This document shows, piece after piece, positions 7,942 through 16,144 of a stretch of 64,000 bases of DNA. The stretch's first letter is position 1; every line of letters begins with the position of its first letter. The DNA is taken from assembly GCA_045543095.1 (NCBI GenBank), contig JAZQMC010000025.1, positions 36,240 through 100,239 of the forward strand. The letters are read 5' to 3'. Below the pieces are notes generated by a model. It saw nothing but the letters and a program-made list of their open reading frames with translations. It was not told the DNA's origin and did not search any database. The position numbers were made by a program, and so were the translations under genes. The DNA comes from Fimenecus sp045543095. GTDB taxonomy: Bacteria; Bacillota; Clostridia; Oscillospirales; Acutalibacteraceae.

Positions 7942-8432
7942 TTGCTCACACCTCTTTTAATTCTTTTTACTATATCATCACGAATTATCTCGGGAACAAA
8001 ATCACTTATATCCCCGCCTAATTCGCAAATTTGCTTGACTGCACTTGAGCTTAAATAAAGATTTTCAACCCTTGTGTTAATAAACACGGTTTCAAGCTCA
8101 CTATTGAGTTTTTTGTTCATCTGTGCCTGCTGGAATTCATATTCAAAGTCGGACACGGCACGAAGTCCTTTTACAACGGCAACGGCACCCTTTTGCTTTG
8201 CATATTCTGCTAAAAGCCCCTCGTAAATATCCACTTCAACATTAGGAATATCTTTGATGCAACGGCGGATAAGCTCTGCACGCTCTTCCGGGCTGAAACA
8301 GAAGTTTATTTTTGCAGGGTTTTTCATTACAACAACAATAACCTTGTCAAAAAGTGCTGAACTGCGTTCAATAATATCAAGATGTCCGTTAGTGACCGGG
8401 TCAAAGCTACCGGGACAAATTACGGTTTTCAT
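7938..8432 (-). CDS. coaD: Phosphopantetheine adenylyltransferase CoaD
   Basis: Fourth step of coenzyme A synthesis: transfers AMP from ATP to 4'-phosphopantetheine. The N-terminus carries the nucleotidyltransferase motifs GSFDPVTNGH (T/HxGH), and the ISSxR-like site reads YLSSSAVK. The ATG at 8432 gives the standard N-terminus MKTVICPGSFDP; an in-frame GTG three codons earlier overlaps the rsmD stop. Normal length (about 164). Co-transcribed with rsmD upstream and the coiled-coil gene downstream, the usual Firmicutes arrangement. Confidence 0.96.
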   Translation of the reverse strand: MKTVICPGSFDPVTNGHLDIIERSSALFDKVIVVVMKNPAKINFCFSPEERAELIRRCIKDIPNVEVDIYEGLLAEYAKQKGAVAVVKGLRAVSDFEYEFQQAQMNKKLNSELETVFINTRVENLYLSSSAVKQICELGGDISDFVPEIIRDDIVKRIKRGVSK

Positions 8433-8437
8433 TTTTA

Positions 8438-8977
8438 TCACTTATTCTTTCTGTATGCGGTAATTTTTATCTTACCGTATCTGTATTCACGATACAGTGA
8501 AAACTCCCCTGCACTTTCGGGCAATACTTCGTCAAGTGCGGTTTCGCAGAGTATCACACCGTAATCGGTCATTTTTTCTGCAACAATCGGTAAAACTTCA
8601 AGGAGGATATTCTTATGATATGGCGGGTCTAAAAGAGCAATGTCAAATTTGTCACGGCTTAAATTGATATACATTTTACCGTCACCGCAGAAAACACTTG
8701 CTCGTTTTTCAAAGCCCACTGCTTTAAGATTTTGTTTTACCACTTCTATTGATTTTGTAGAAGCATCAACAAAGGTGCAATGCTTAGCACCACGGCTTAA
8801 CGCCTCAATGCCCAACTGACCCGAGCCCGCAAACAAGTCAAGCACCGACGCACCCTCGAGGTCAAACTGAATAATATTGAACATACCCTCTTTAACTCTG
8901 TCGGTAGTTGGACGAACTTCTTCGCCCTCTAAAGCAATAAGTTTTCTGCCTCTTGCCTCGCCTGTTATTACTCTCAT
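8438..8977 (-). CDS. rsmD: 16S rRNA (guanine-N2)-methyltransferase RsmD
   Basis: About 179 residues. It methylates N2 of G966 (E. coli numbering) of 16S rRNA. The SAM site LDLFAGSGQLGIEAL and the catalytic DPPY (about residue 118) are intact. The ATG at 8977 is chosen because AAAAGG lies ten bases upstream and the protein then begins MRVITGEARGRKL as in the family; the upstream in-frame TTG lacks a ribosome binding site. First gene of rsmD-coaD-coiled coil. Confidence 0.95.
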   Translation of the reverse strand: MRVITGEARGRKLIALEGEEVRPTTDRVKEGMFNIIQFDLEGASVLDLFAGSGQLGIEALSRGAKHCTFVDASTKSIEVVKQNLKAVGFEKRASVFCGDGKMYINLSRDKFDIALLDPPYHKNILLEVLPIVAEKMTDYGVILCETALDEVLPESAGEFSLYREYRYGKIKITAYRKNK

Positions 8978-9071
8978 TAGTTCACGACCTTTTATCAATA
9001 CATATTATTATCCCATTTTTATAAGTATTTGTCAAATTATTTTTAAAAATAGATGTAAAAAGTGCCGAAAA

Positions 9072-9731
9072 TTAGCTGTTTTTCAATGAAATAAGCAGTT
9101 TTTCAAGGTCTTTTACACTATCAACAATGTATTTTGCACCTTCATTTTCAATTATGTCGCGGTCGCGAAAGCCCCAGAGCACACCGATTGAGTCTAGTCC
9201 CGCATTATTTGCGGTAAGAATATCCGTATCGGCATCGCCCACGAAAACGGTATTTTGAAGTTTACTGCCAAGGACTTTGAGAGCATAATACACGCCGTCG
9301 GGTGCAGGCTTATTTGGTCTGTCATCTGTACTGCCTACAACCAAATCAATAGTATCGCCAAACATTCTCTTACACAAATCCTGTGCGGCAAAATCTGCTT
9401 TGTTTGTTACGATTGCGGTTTTAAATCCCTCTGCTTTGATTTTTTCAAGCATTTGGGGTATGCCGTCATACGGTGCAGTTTTGTCTTCCATATGGATTTT
9501 ATAATAGTCACAGAAATCTTTAAAACAGATTTCAAAGGTTTCGGTGTCGATATTTTCGGGAACTGAACGCTCCATTAAAAGACGGATACCGTTGCCCACA
9601 AAAGAGCGTATTTCGGGCAATGTACGAAGGGGAAAACTCTGTTTTGCCAAGGCATAGTTTACACTGTCTTTCAAATCTTCGAGGGTATTTAAAAGTGTTC
9701 CGTCCAAATCAAAAATTATTGTATCAATCAT
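9072..9731 (-). CDS. HAD hydrolase, phosphoglycolate phosphatase-like
   Basis: About 219 residues from the ATG at 9731, one base after the uvrC stop, with the ribosome binding site inside the end of uvrC. HAD motif I is FDLDGTLLNT with nucleophile Asp8 and acid Asp10; motif II is VTNK; motif IV is VGDADTD. A helical cap lies between motifs I and II, as in Gph/PpaX-type enzymes. The likely substrate is phosphoglycolate or another small phosphoester, not decidable from sequence. Longer reading frames upstream overlap uvrC coding and are not used. Confidence 0.9.
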   Translation of the reverse strand: MIDTIIFDLDGTLLNTLEDLKDSVNYALAKQSFPLRTLPEIRSFVGNGIRLLMERSVPENIDTETFEICFKDFCDYYKIHMEDKTAPYDGIPQMLEKIKAEGFKTAIVTNKADFAAQDLCKRMFGDTIDLVVGSTDDRPNKPAPDGVYYALKVLGSKLQNTVFVGDADTDILTANNAGLDSIGVLWGFRDRDIIENEGAKYIVDSVKDLEKLLISLKNS

Positions 9732-9732
9732 A

Positions 9733-11571
9733 TTATTCCTCACCGTTATAGAATTCATAAATTTTTTCTGCCAATTCTTTATTGATGCCCTTGACTTGCA
9801 TAAGGTCGGTAACAGTAGCATCTTTTATTGCTTTAATTGTTTTAAAGATTTTCAGCAGTTCTTTCGCTTTAACTTCGCCTATGCCGTCAATTTTTGTAAG
9901 AGAAAGCTCAAGACCTCGTTTCGTGTGCTTTTTATGGTGAAATCCAACTGAAAAGCGATGCACTTCTTCTTGAAATTCTGAAACAAGAGTAAAGACGCTA
10001 CGGTTTGAGTTTATTGCAATTTCACCGCCGTCGCCCGTAATTGCACGGGTTTTGTGCTTTGAGTCTTTAACCATACCGAAAAGTGAAACATCAATATTCA
10101 TTCTGTCAAGGACTTCTTTTACGGCACTCACCTGACCTTTACCGCCGTCAAGTAGTATCAAGTCGGGCATTTTACCGAAGCCCTCTTCTGCATTTTCGTC
10201 TTTGTGCAGAAGATACTCATTAAAACGGCGTTCAAGAACCTCTCGCATTGAGCCGTAGTCATCCTGTCCTGTAAAGGATTTAATATTGAATGTGCGATAT
10301 GCACGCTTTAAAGGCTTGCCGTTTTTAAAGACCACCATACCCGCAACATTATCTTCACCGCCGGTATGAGAAATATCGTAGGACTCGATATATTCGGGAA
10401 CTTTATCCATTCCAAGCAATTCGCGGAGTTCTTCCAACACCTTGATTTCGCCACCTCGTCTGCCCTTGCGTTGTGCAAGCTTTTCATAGGCATTTTCGCG
10501 GCACATATTAACAAGCTTAAGCCCATCACTTCTCTTGGGAACTGTTAAGGTGCATTTTTTACCTCTTACATTTGTAAGGTGCTGTGCCACAAGCTCAATA
10601 TCTTCAAACTCTTCATCAATAAGAATTTTTGGGGGCACTGCACGGTTCATTCCATAATATTGAATAAGGAAATTACAACGAACGTTTTCGACCATTTTTT
10701 CTGCATCAAAGAAGAAATGCTCACTATCGGACAATCTGCCGTTGGCGTAACGAAGAACCATAATACAGATGTCATTTTCGTTGGTGGCAACTGCGAAAAC
10801 ATCTTTACTTTCGTCGCTGTCAGTTACCACTTTTTGTTTTGTCTGCATATTCTCAATAGCACGAATTCGGTCGCGGTATTTACCTGCATTTTCAAAATCA
10901 AGATTTTCGGCACATACATTCATTTTATCTTTTAATTCGCGGATAATCTTTGAAATATCGCCGTTTAAAAAGTCGAGTGCACTATTTACCGCCTCGTCAT
11001 ATTCTTCTTTTGAAATTTTACCTGTGCACACACCCATACAACGATTTATATGGTAATTAAGACATGGTCTGCCCTTACGAAAATCGTTGGGAAAATTCTT
11101 ATTACACTGTGGCAATCTGAAAATTTTATTTGCTTCGTCAACTGATTGCTTTACGGAATATGAGCTTGTAAAGGGACCGATATACTCGGCATTTTCGTCA
11201 TCTTTCTGCAGAACTGCAGAAATTTTGGGATAATCACCCTTTGTGACCTTGATATAACTGTATCCCTTATCGTCTTTTAAAAGGATATTGTATTTAGGTT
11301 GATTCTGCTTAATAAGACTCGCTTCAAGTACAAGTGCTTCAAACTCGCTATCGGTGAGAATATAGTCAAAATCATTAACATTCTCAACCATTTTACGCAC
11401 TTTTACAGCGTGCTTATTCTGTGAGCCGAAATACTGACTTACACGGTTTTTAAGTTTTTTCGCCTTGCCGATATAGATAATTTTCCCCTGTTTGTTTTTC
11501 ATAATATAAACACCCGGAGTAAGTGGCAGATTCATTGCCTTTTCACGCAGAATTTGCAGTTTTTCGTTCAC
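9733..11571 (-). CDS. uvrC: Excinuclease ABC subunit UvrC
   Basis: About 612 residues; the dual-incision nuclease of nucleotide excision repair. Visible domains: GIY-YIG (PGVYIMKNKQGKIIYIGKAKKL near the start), a UvrB-binding UVR segment (about 200-235), the RNase H-like nuclease half (IESYDISHTGG and DLILLDGGKGQV), and C-terminal helix-hairpin-helix motifs. The GTG at 11571 is preferred: the frame can be extended to 11643, but the extra 24 codons lie in a dispersed intergenic repeat and are not UvrC-like. The downstream HAD gene is translationally linked. Confidence 0.95.
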   Translation of the reverse strand: MNEKLQILREKAMNLPLTPGVYIMKNKQGKIIYIGKAKKLKNRVSQYFGSQNKHAVKVRKMVENVNDFDYILTDSEFEALVLEASLIKQNQPKYNILLKDDKGYSYIKVTKGDYPKISAVLQKDDENAEYIGPFTSSYSVKQSVDEANKIFRLPQCNKNFPNDFRKGRPCLNYHINRCMGVCTGKISKEEYDEAVNSALDFLNGDISKIIRELKDKMNVCAENLDFENAGKYRDRIRAIENMQTKQKVVTDSDESKDVFAVATNENDICIMVLRYANGRLSDSEHFFFDAEKMVENVRCNFLIQYYGMNRAVPPKILIDEEFEDIELVAQHLTNVRGKKCTLTVPKRSDGLKLVNMCRENAYEKLAQRKGRRGGEIKVLEELRELLGMDKVPEYIESYDISHTGGEDNVAGMVVFKNGKPLKRAYRTFNIKSFTGQDDYGSMREVLERRFNEYLLHKDENAEEGFGKMPDLILLDGGKGQVSAVKEVLDRMNIDVSLFGMVKDSKHKTRAITGDGGEIAINSNRSVFTLVSEFQEEVHRFSVGFHHKKHTKRGLELSLTKIDGIGEVKAKELLKIFKTIKAIKDATVTDLMQVKGINKELAEKIYEFYNGEE

Positions 11572-11605
11572 AGTTTCACCACCGTTCAATCGTTTTTTAC
11601 AAGTT

Positions 11606-11640
11606 AATTTGTAGGGGCTGACGACCTCGGCAGCCTGAAA
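11606..11640. repeat. Dispersed GC-rich palindromic repeat (CTGCCGAGGTCGTCAG family)
   Basis: A short GC-rich element between the methyltransferase and uvrC. Related copies lie at 46154-46186 and 52026-52112. It contains CTGACGACCTCGGCAG on the plus strand next to TGTAGGGG. Confidence 0.7.
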
Positions 11641-11643
11641 CAA

Positions 11644-12429
11644 TTATTTCTTTTTTAAATCAAGTATAGATATATAATGAGGTATTTCAAATACTTCCGG
11701 AACAGTTTTCAAATATTCAATATGTTCTTTTGAGAAACTTGCTTTTTCTTCATTTGAAAGAGATGAAGCACCTATACCACGACAAGCTACTATTCTGCCG
11801 TGCCAAGTGTCACGAGTGAACTGCACATCTGTTGCGTAAGTTATAGCATTTTCAACTTCAAACAAAGGTTCTGCCCATTTGGGCTTTTTGAGTTCGTATC
11901 TTGTCATACTGCCACCAGTCCAAGCAGGATTATATTTCAAAACAAGTTCTTCACTTTTTGTTGCAATTTCACTCTCTTGTGGTAACCAAGCCATAAATAG
12001 AATCAAAAAATGACCGTTGTCTTTAAGAATATTATGTATTTTAGGAAGAATTATATTTTTATCAAAATACATAAAACATTGACAAGCAGTTATTACATCA
12101 AAAGTTTCATTTGGAAAATCAATTTCTTCTGCAGGAGAAACTATATATTGTATGTCCATTCCTTTTGATAATTCAATAGCTTCAGCAATCTGATTTTCAG
12201 AAATATCTGTACCAACAAACTTCGCACCGTATTTATACATATTACGAGGTATAACACCTGTACCTGTTCCTAAATCAAGAACTTTTTGACCATTTGTGCA
12301 AAACCCTAAATCTACAATTCTTTTATAAAATTCTTCTGGATAAATATCACGATATTTTCCGTAATCTTTTGATACCTTACCCCAATCAAATGCTTTACCG
12401 TGGTCAATGTTGTTATTTGTGATTTCCAT
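11644..12429 (-). CDS. Class I SAM-dependent methyltransferase
   Basis: A 261-residue protein with a Rossmann methyltransferase fold: motif I VLDLGTGTGVIPR (about 50-62), motif II GTDISENQI, and a post-motif region FDVITACQCFMYF. The C-terminal half resembles the small-molecule methyltransferase group rather than RNA enzymes. Substrate unknown. It is separated from HPr by a cluster of palindromic repeats and from uvrC by another, so it may be a lone insertion between housekeeping genes. Cytoplasmic. Confidence 0.85.
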   Translation of the reverse strand: MEITNNNIDHGKAFDWGKVSKDYGKYRDIYPEEFYKRIVDLGFCTNGQKVLDLGTGTGVIPRNMYKYGAKFVGTDISENQIAEAIELSKGMDIQYIVSPAEEIDFPNETFDVITACQCFMYFDKNIILPKIHNILKDNGHFLILFMAWLPQESEIATKSEELVLKYNPAWTGGSMTRYELKKPKWAEPLFEVENAITYATDVQFTRDTWHGRIVACRGIGASSLSNEEKASFSKEHIEYLKTVPEVFEIPHYISILDLKKK

Positions 12430-12446
12430 ATATTCACATCCTTTTG

Positions 12447-12562
12447 TTATACCCAGACGGGCGATTCGTGAATCGCCCCTACAATACGGACAGACAAGGA
12501 TGTCTGTCCCTACGCGATTTTGGCACTAAATTCACGGATAGGCACGGAGCCCCGCCCCTAAA
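12447..12562. repeat. Cluster of three palindromic intergenic repeats
   Basis: Three adjacent GC-rich inverted repeats: GGGCGATTCGTGAATCGCCC at about 12453-12472, a GGACAGACA...TGTCTGTCC hairpin at about 12488-12510, and GGCACGGAGCCCCGCCCCTA near 12541-12560. They are flanked by 'CCCTAC' tags like other repeats in the window. No coding signal is seen here. Confidence 0.7.
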
Positions 12563-12585
12563 AATACATTATAACATACTCATAC

Positions 12586-12619
12586 AAAAAAATAAAGCAC
12601 ACCACAAAAAGTGATGTGC
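12586..12619 (-). terminator. Intrinsic terminator of the HPr gene
   Basis: Arms 12597-12605 and 12611-12619 form a nine-pair stem with one mismatch. On the minus strand it is followed by TTTATTTTTTTG. Confidence 0.85.
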
Positions 12620-12634
12620 TAAAGTGTCGATTGA

Positions 12635-12898
12635 TTATTCAGCGAAGCCTGATTCAACAAGTTTAACAAGCTCATCAACTGCTGTTTCTTCGTCCGGACC
12701 GCCGGCAAGAACACGGATTGTTGTGCCACCCATAATACCGAGTGAAAGAACACCTAAAAGGCTTTTTGCATTTACTCTTCTGTCTTCTTTTTCAACCCAG
12801 ATTGATGATTTGAATTCATTTGCTTTCTGGATAAAGAAAGTTGCAGGACGTGCGTGCAAGCCAACCTGATTTTTAACTTCAACATCTTTAGAATACAT
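12635..12898 (-). CDS. HPr family phosphocarrier protein
   Basis: An 87-residue cytoplasmic phosphocarrier. His15 sits in GLHARPA, the site phosphorylated by enzyme I. Ser46 is in NAKSLLGV, the site HPr kinase uses for catabolite control. Both are intact, so either PTS transfer or a regulatory Crh-like role is possible; retention of His15 favours true HPr. No ptsI follows. It stands alone with its own promoter and terminator, and GGGAG lies eight bases before the ATG. Confidence 0.93.
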   Translation of the reverse strand: MYSKDVEVKNQVGLHARPATFFIQKANEFKSSIWVEKEDRRVNAKSLLGVLSLGIMGGTTIRVLAGGPDEETAVDELVKLVESGFAE

Positions 12899-12965
12899 AG
12901 CTCATTCTCCCAAATGATAAATTTATTAAATATATAACAGATTTATACACCTTTGTTACTAATAT

Positions 12966-12993
12966 ATTATAACACAAAACTTTTAACCGTCAA
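12966..12993 (-). promoter_or_regulatory. Promoter of the HPr gene
   Basis: TTGACG and TATAAT with a 16-base spacer on the minus strand. Confidence 0.7.
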
Positions 12994-13030
12994 CGAAAAA
13001 AAATCGAGTTTTAATAATTCGGTCAGAAAA

Positions 13031-13096
13031 ACAAAAACCGTGTTTTTACGACAACCAACTTTGTTGAAAATGACTACAATAAAAACAGGTTTTTGT
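13031..13096. repeat. Long inverted repeat between the deacetylase and HPr genes
   Basis: Arms at 13031-13048 and 13080-13096 match over about 17 pairs (ACAAAAACC...GTTTTTA) with one bulged base and a 31-base loop. On the minus strand the second arm runs into TTTTTGTTTTTC, so it may be the deacetylase terminator; the long stem and loop are unusual for that. Confidence 0.6.
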
Positions 13097-13137
13097 GAAT
13101 AATAAATACATTTTTTAAATTTTTATAAAAAATCCGA

Positions 13138-14175
13138 TTAATTCAACACATTATGGTGAATCGGACTTACTGATGTTGTGAGAACTCCGAAAGTCATTCC
13201 GCAACTTTGGTAATATTCAATAATTTTCGGCAACGCTTCTAATGTTGTCTTTTTGGTATCGTGCATCAAAACAATTACTTTAGATGCAGATTTCGGGAAC
13301 TGACTGCAATACTTCAACTGCTTCTGAACTGTATTTGCACCGTCGGCATCACCATTCGAGCAGTTCCAGTCAAAATAAACATACCCTTTTTCGCCCACAG
13401 CTTTAGTAATTCTTGACATAATCCCCTTTGAGTAGTTTTTACTTACCGTATTACTGCTACCACCGGGGAAACGGATAACTCTTGCATCAACGCCTGTTTC
13501 TTTAAGCACAACATCGTGAATTTTCTGCAAATCGTTAAAATAAGCAGTATCGGACGAATAAATTTTTTTATAATCGTGAGAATAAGTATGAAGTGCAATC
13601 TGATGACCGCGGTTAACAATATCTTTCATTGTACTGTTATATCTGCCGTTTATAACAAAAAACGTCGCCTTTACGCCATACTTATCAAGCACATCAAGAA
13701 TTTCGGGCGTATATCGCGACGGACCATCATCAAATGTAAGATAAACTGTTTTACCCGCCGAGGGTTTTACAGCGGGTAATGTTACAGAAGAATCTGTTGA
13801 AGGCTTTTGAGTAGTTGCTGCCTTTGTGGTAGTTGTGGTCTTTTTTGCCGCAAGCTCTTTTTTCAGTTTATCAATCTGACCGTTGAGCTTATCAACCTTA
13901 CTCTGATGCTCACTTTCTTCCTGACTGAGCTTATCCTCATAAGACTGCTTTTCACTATTATTTTGCTCAACAAGTGATTGATTTTCTGAAATTTTGTCAT
14001 TCAGTAATGATTCACCATTCTTAATCGCATCATTTGCCTGTGAAAGACTTTCATTAGTTTTTGAATATTGCACACCCAAATACACCGCAGTTGTGGCTGA
14101 TACCACCAAAAGCAGCGAGAGAATAATTATTGCGATTTTAAAAAGTGTTGATTTTTTTACAGTAATTGCTTTCAC
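13138..14175 (-). CDS. Membrane-anchored polysaccharide deacetylase (NodB/CE4)
   Basis: A 345-residue protein. Membrane anchor (about 10-32), coiled coil (about 40-95), Thr-rich linker, then a NodB domain (about 140-335). Motifs: TFDDGPS (catalytic and metal Asp), HTYSH (metal His pair), RFPGGS, the tryptophan-containing DWNCSNGD, and VLMHD. All expected catalytic residues are present, so an active extracytoplasmic deacetylase of peptidoglycan or another N-acetylated glycan is likely; PdaA/PdaC-type roles are candidates. Starts at GTG 14175 with AAGGAAAG ten bases upstream. Confidence 0.92.
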   Translation of the reverse strand: MKAITVKKSTLFKIAIIILSLLLVVSATTAVYLGVQYSKTNESLSQANDAIKNGESLLNDKISENQSLVEQNNSEKQSYEDKLSQEESEHQSKVDKLNGQIDKLKKELAAKKTTTTTKAATTQKPSTDSSVTLPAVKPSAGKTVYLTFDDGPSRYTPEILDVLDKYGVKATFFVINGRYNSTMKDIVNRGHQIALHTYSHDYKKIYSSDTAYFNDLQKIHDVVLKETGVDARVIRFPGGSSNTVSKNYSKGIMSRITKAVGEKGYVYFDWNCSNGDADGANTVQKQLKYCSQFPKSASKVIVLMHDTKKTTLEALPKIIEYYQSCGMTFGVLTTSVSPIHHNVLN

Positions 14176-14253
14176 TTTATGTCTTTCCTTACTTTTTTAA
14201 ACTTTATAAAACTATTTTATAACAAGATTTGCAGATATTCAATACAAAAATTA

Positions 14254-14991
14254 TTAATTATTTGTAATTTCTGTATTTTTGAGAATTTTTTTGTCGGCTT
14301 CGGTAAGTTCTGCCTTTTCGAGCATATCCGGGCGGTGCTTTGCGGTCATTAAAATTGACTGTTCACGACGCCATTTATCGATATTGCCATGATGACCTGA
14401 AATGAGCACATCGGGCACCTTCATACCGTTCCACTCATATGGTCTTGTGTATTGGGGATACTCCAAAAGACCGTTATAGTGACTTTCAAGCTCTTTTGCC
14501 TCGTCATTTGGAAGCACACCCTCTAACATTCTTGAAATTGAGTCCGCAAGCACAAGTGCGGGCAATTCACCGCCTGTGAGCACATAATCACCTATTGAAA
14601 TCTGCTCATCAACCAGAGTGTCTATAACTCGTTGGTCAACACCCTCATAGTGACCGCAGAGGATTGTGATTTCGGGTAATTCCGCAAGTTCTTTTACTCT
14701 CGCCTGAGTTAACACCTTACCACAAGGTGACATATAAATTAAGTGATTTTTATTTTCACTTTTTTTACAAATGTCCTCATAGCAATCGTGGATTGGCTGG
14801 ATTTGCATAAGCATACCCATACCGCCACCGTAGGGTGCATCGTCAACACGGCGGTGCTTATCTTTGGTGTAATCTCTTATATTTATACAATTTATTTCTA
14901 CATATCCATTTTCCCTTGCTCTGCCGATAATACTTTCGGAAAGTACGGTTTCGCACATTTCGGGGAAAAGTGTCATAATGTTAATTTTCAT
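14254..14991 (-). CDS. trmD: tRNA (guanine-37-N1)-methyltransferase TrmD
   Basis: About 245 residues. It makes m1G37 in tRNAs to prevent frameshifting. The knotted SPOUT core is seen in YMSPCGKVL, LCGHYEGVDQRV and IGDYVLTGGELPAL. The ATG at 14991 is preferred over an in-frame TTG two codons earlier. It overlaps the end of rimM by 11 bases, and its ribosome binding site AAAGGAC lies within rimM. Last gene of the rimM-trmD pair. Confidence 0.96.
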   Translation of the reverse strand: MKINIMTLFPEMCETVLSESIIGRARENGYVEINCINIRDYTKDKHRRVDDAPYGGGMGMLMQIQPIHDCYEDICKKSENKNHLIYMSPCGKVLTQARVKELAELPEITILCGHYEGVDQRVIDTLVDEQISIGDYVLTGGELPALVLADSISRMLEGVLPNDEAKELESHYNGLLEYPQYTRPYEWNGMKVPDVLISGHHGNIDKWRREQSILMTAKHRPDMLEKAELTEADKKILKNTEITNN

Positions 14992-15499
14992 CGTCAAAAA
15001 GTCCTTTTAAGACATTTATTTTTATAATTCCCTCGCTGACATCAACCGACTCAATAACCTGTTTGATTGCGGGAATAAGCACTTCGTTACCTTTGGGAGT
15101 TTTGATGTGCCACACATCATTGGCACCTGTTTCACTCACATCAATAATTATACCCAAATTTTTACCTGTTTCGTTATCAAACACGGTACAATCAAAGAGT
15201 TCCTGAATAAACCAAGTGCCTTTAGGAAGTTTTGCATCACTGCGTTTCATATAAAGAACGGTATTTTTAAGTGCACGGGCTTTATCTACATCATCAATGC
15301 CATCAAGCAAAAGTATTGCCACATTTCCGTGAGAACGGGCAGAAATAACCTTTATTTCTTTTTCGCCGTTTTTGTCGAAATATAAAGTTTTGAATTTTTT
15401 TACAAATTCGGGTGTATCACACCACGGGTTAAAACGAACTTCGCCTTTTATACCGTGAGTTGATACTATTTGTCCTAATTCGAGATAGTTTTTAATCAT
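14981..15499 (-). CDS. rimM: Ribosome maturation factor RimM
   Basis: About 172 residues. Assists 30S head assembly by binding S19. The N-terminal RimM barrel starts LELGQIVSTHGIKGEVR; the C-terminal PRC barrel includes VLIPAIKQVI. The ATG at 15499 is used because CTGGAG lies 11 bases upstream; the in-frame GTG four codons earlier overlaps that box. An intrinsic terminator and a palindromic repeat separate it from khpA, so it may need its own promoter or read-through. Confidence 0.95.
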   Translation of the reverse strand: MIKNYLELGQIVSTHGIKGEVRFNPWCDTPEFVKKFKTLYFDKNGEKEIKVISARSHGNVAILLLDGIDDVDKARALKNTVLYMKRSDAKLPKGTWFIQELFDCTVFDNETGKNLGIIIDVSETGANDVWHIKTPKGNEVLIPAIKQVIESVDVSEGIIKINVLKGLFDDEN

Positions 15500-15521
15500 T
15501 GGGATTTTCACTCCAGTTTGA

Positions 15522-15549
15522 CGGCGGGAGCAAGCCCCCGCCCTACATT
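15522..15549. repeat. Dispersed repeat GGCGGGAGCAAGCCCCCGCC
   Basis: Identical core to the copy at 4766-4790, including the CCCTACATT tag. Here no T-tract follows on either strand. Confidence 0.85.
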
Positions 15550-15551
15550 AC

Positions 15552-15583
15552 AAAAAGGCAGACGAGTGCAAAAACTGTCTGCC
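15552..15583 (-). terminator. Terminator after khpA
   Basis: GGCAGAC (15557-15563) and GTCTGCC (15577-15583) pair perfectly; TTTTT follows on the minus strand. It divides ylxM-ffh-rpsP-khpA from rimM-trmD. Confidence 0.8.
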
Positions 15584-15593
15584 CATTGTAATT

Positions 15594-15827
15594 TTAGTCG
15601 ATATCGACCTGAACTTTTTCGCCTGTACGTGTAGCTCCGGCTTTAACAACTGTTCTGATAGCCTTTGCAATTCTGCCCTGTTTACCGATAACTCTGCCCA
15701 TATCTTCTTCAGCAACGTGAAGATGATACACAACAACACCACGGTCATCTGCTTCGTCAACAGTAACAGTAACAGCGTCAGGATTTTCAACAAGTCCTTT
15801 AACGATTGTAATAAGAAGTTCCTGCAT
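15594..15827 (-). CDS. khpA: KH-domain RNA-binding protein KhpA
   Basis: About 77 residues; a single type II KH domain with the GxxG loop IGKQGRIAKAIR. KhpA/YlqC binds many RNAs, partners with KhpB/Jag and affects cell elongation and translation. It lies between rpsP and rimM as in most Firmicutes. The ATG at 15827 follows AAAGG; an upstream in-frame TTG is not needed. Confidence 0.94.
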   Translation of the reverse strand: MQELLITIVKGLVENPDAVTVTVDEADDRGVVVYHLHVAEEDMGRVIGKQGRIAKAIRTVVKAGATRTGEKVQVDID

Positions 15828-15842
15828 TTTCAAAAACCTTTC

Positions 15843-16088
15843 TTATTTGATAACGCCGCTCTTTTTAAGAATAACCTTAACTGTGTCAGTTGGCTGAGCA
15901 CCGTTCTTGAGCCACTTTTCTGCTTTTTCTACGTCAATCTTGATTTCAGCAGGGTCTCTCATTGGGTTATAAGTACCAATTTCCTCGATAAATCTGCCGT
16001 CACGTGGATAACGTGAATCTGCAACTACTACTCTGTAGAAAGGAGCTCTCTTAGCACCCATTCTGCGAAGTCTCATTTTTACTGCCAT
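15843..16088 (-). CDS. rpsP: 30S ribosomal protein S16
   Basis: 81 residues from the ATG at 16088 (MAVKMRLRRMGAKRAPFYR...), preceded by a strong GGAGG nine bases upstream. Primary-binding small-subunit protein. The sequence DSRYPRDGRFIEEIGTYNP is diagnostic. Operon partner of ffh and khpA. Confidence 0.97.
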   Translation of the reverse strand: MAVKMRLRRMGAKRAPFYRVVVADSRYPRDGRFIEEIGTYNPMRDPAEIKIDVEKAEKWLKNGAQPTDTVKVILKKSGVIK

Positions 16089-16144
16089 TGTTGTTTCCTC
16101 CAAATATATAAAAATTTATATTAAACACGATTGTGTTTGTTTAC

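Noticed and set aside
9732..9821. Extended N-terminus of the HAD phosphatase
   Set aside because: Lies within uvrC and lacks family residues; the ATG at 9731 starts directly at the HAD motif.
11572..11643. Extended N-terminus of UvrC
   Set aside because: The extra codons lie in a dispersed repeat and do not resemble UvrC; the GTG at 11571 is the better start.
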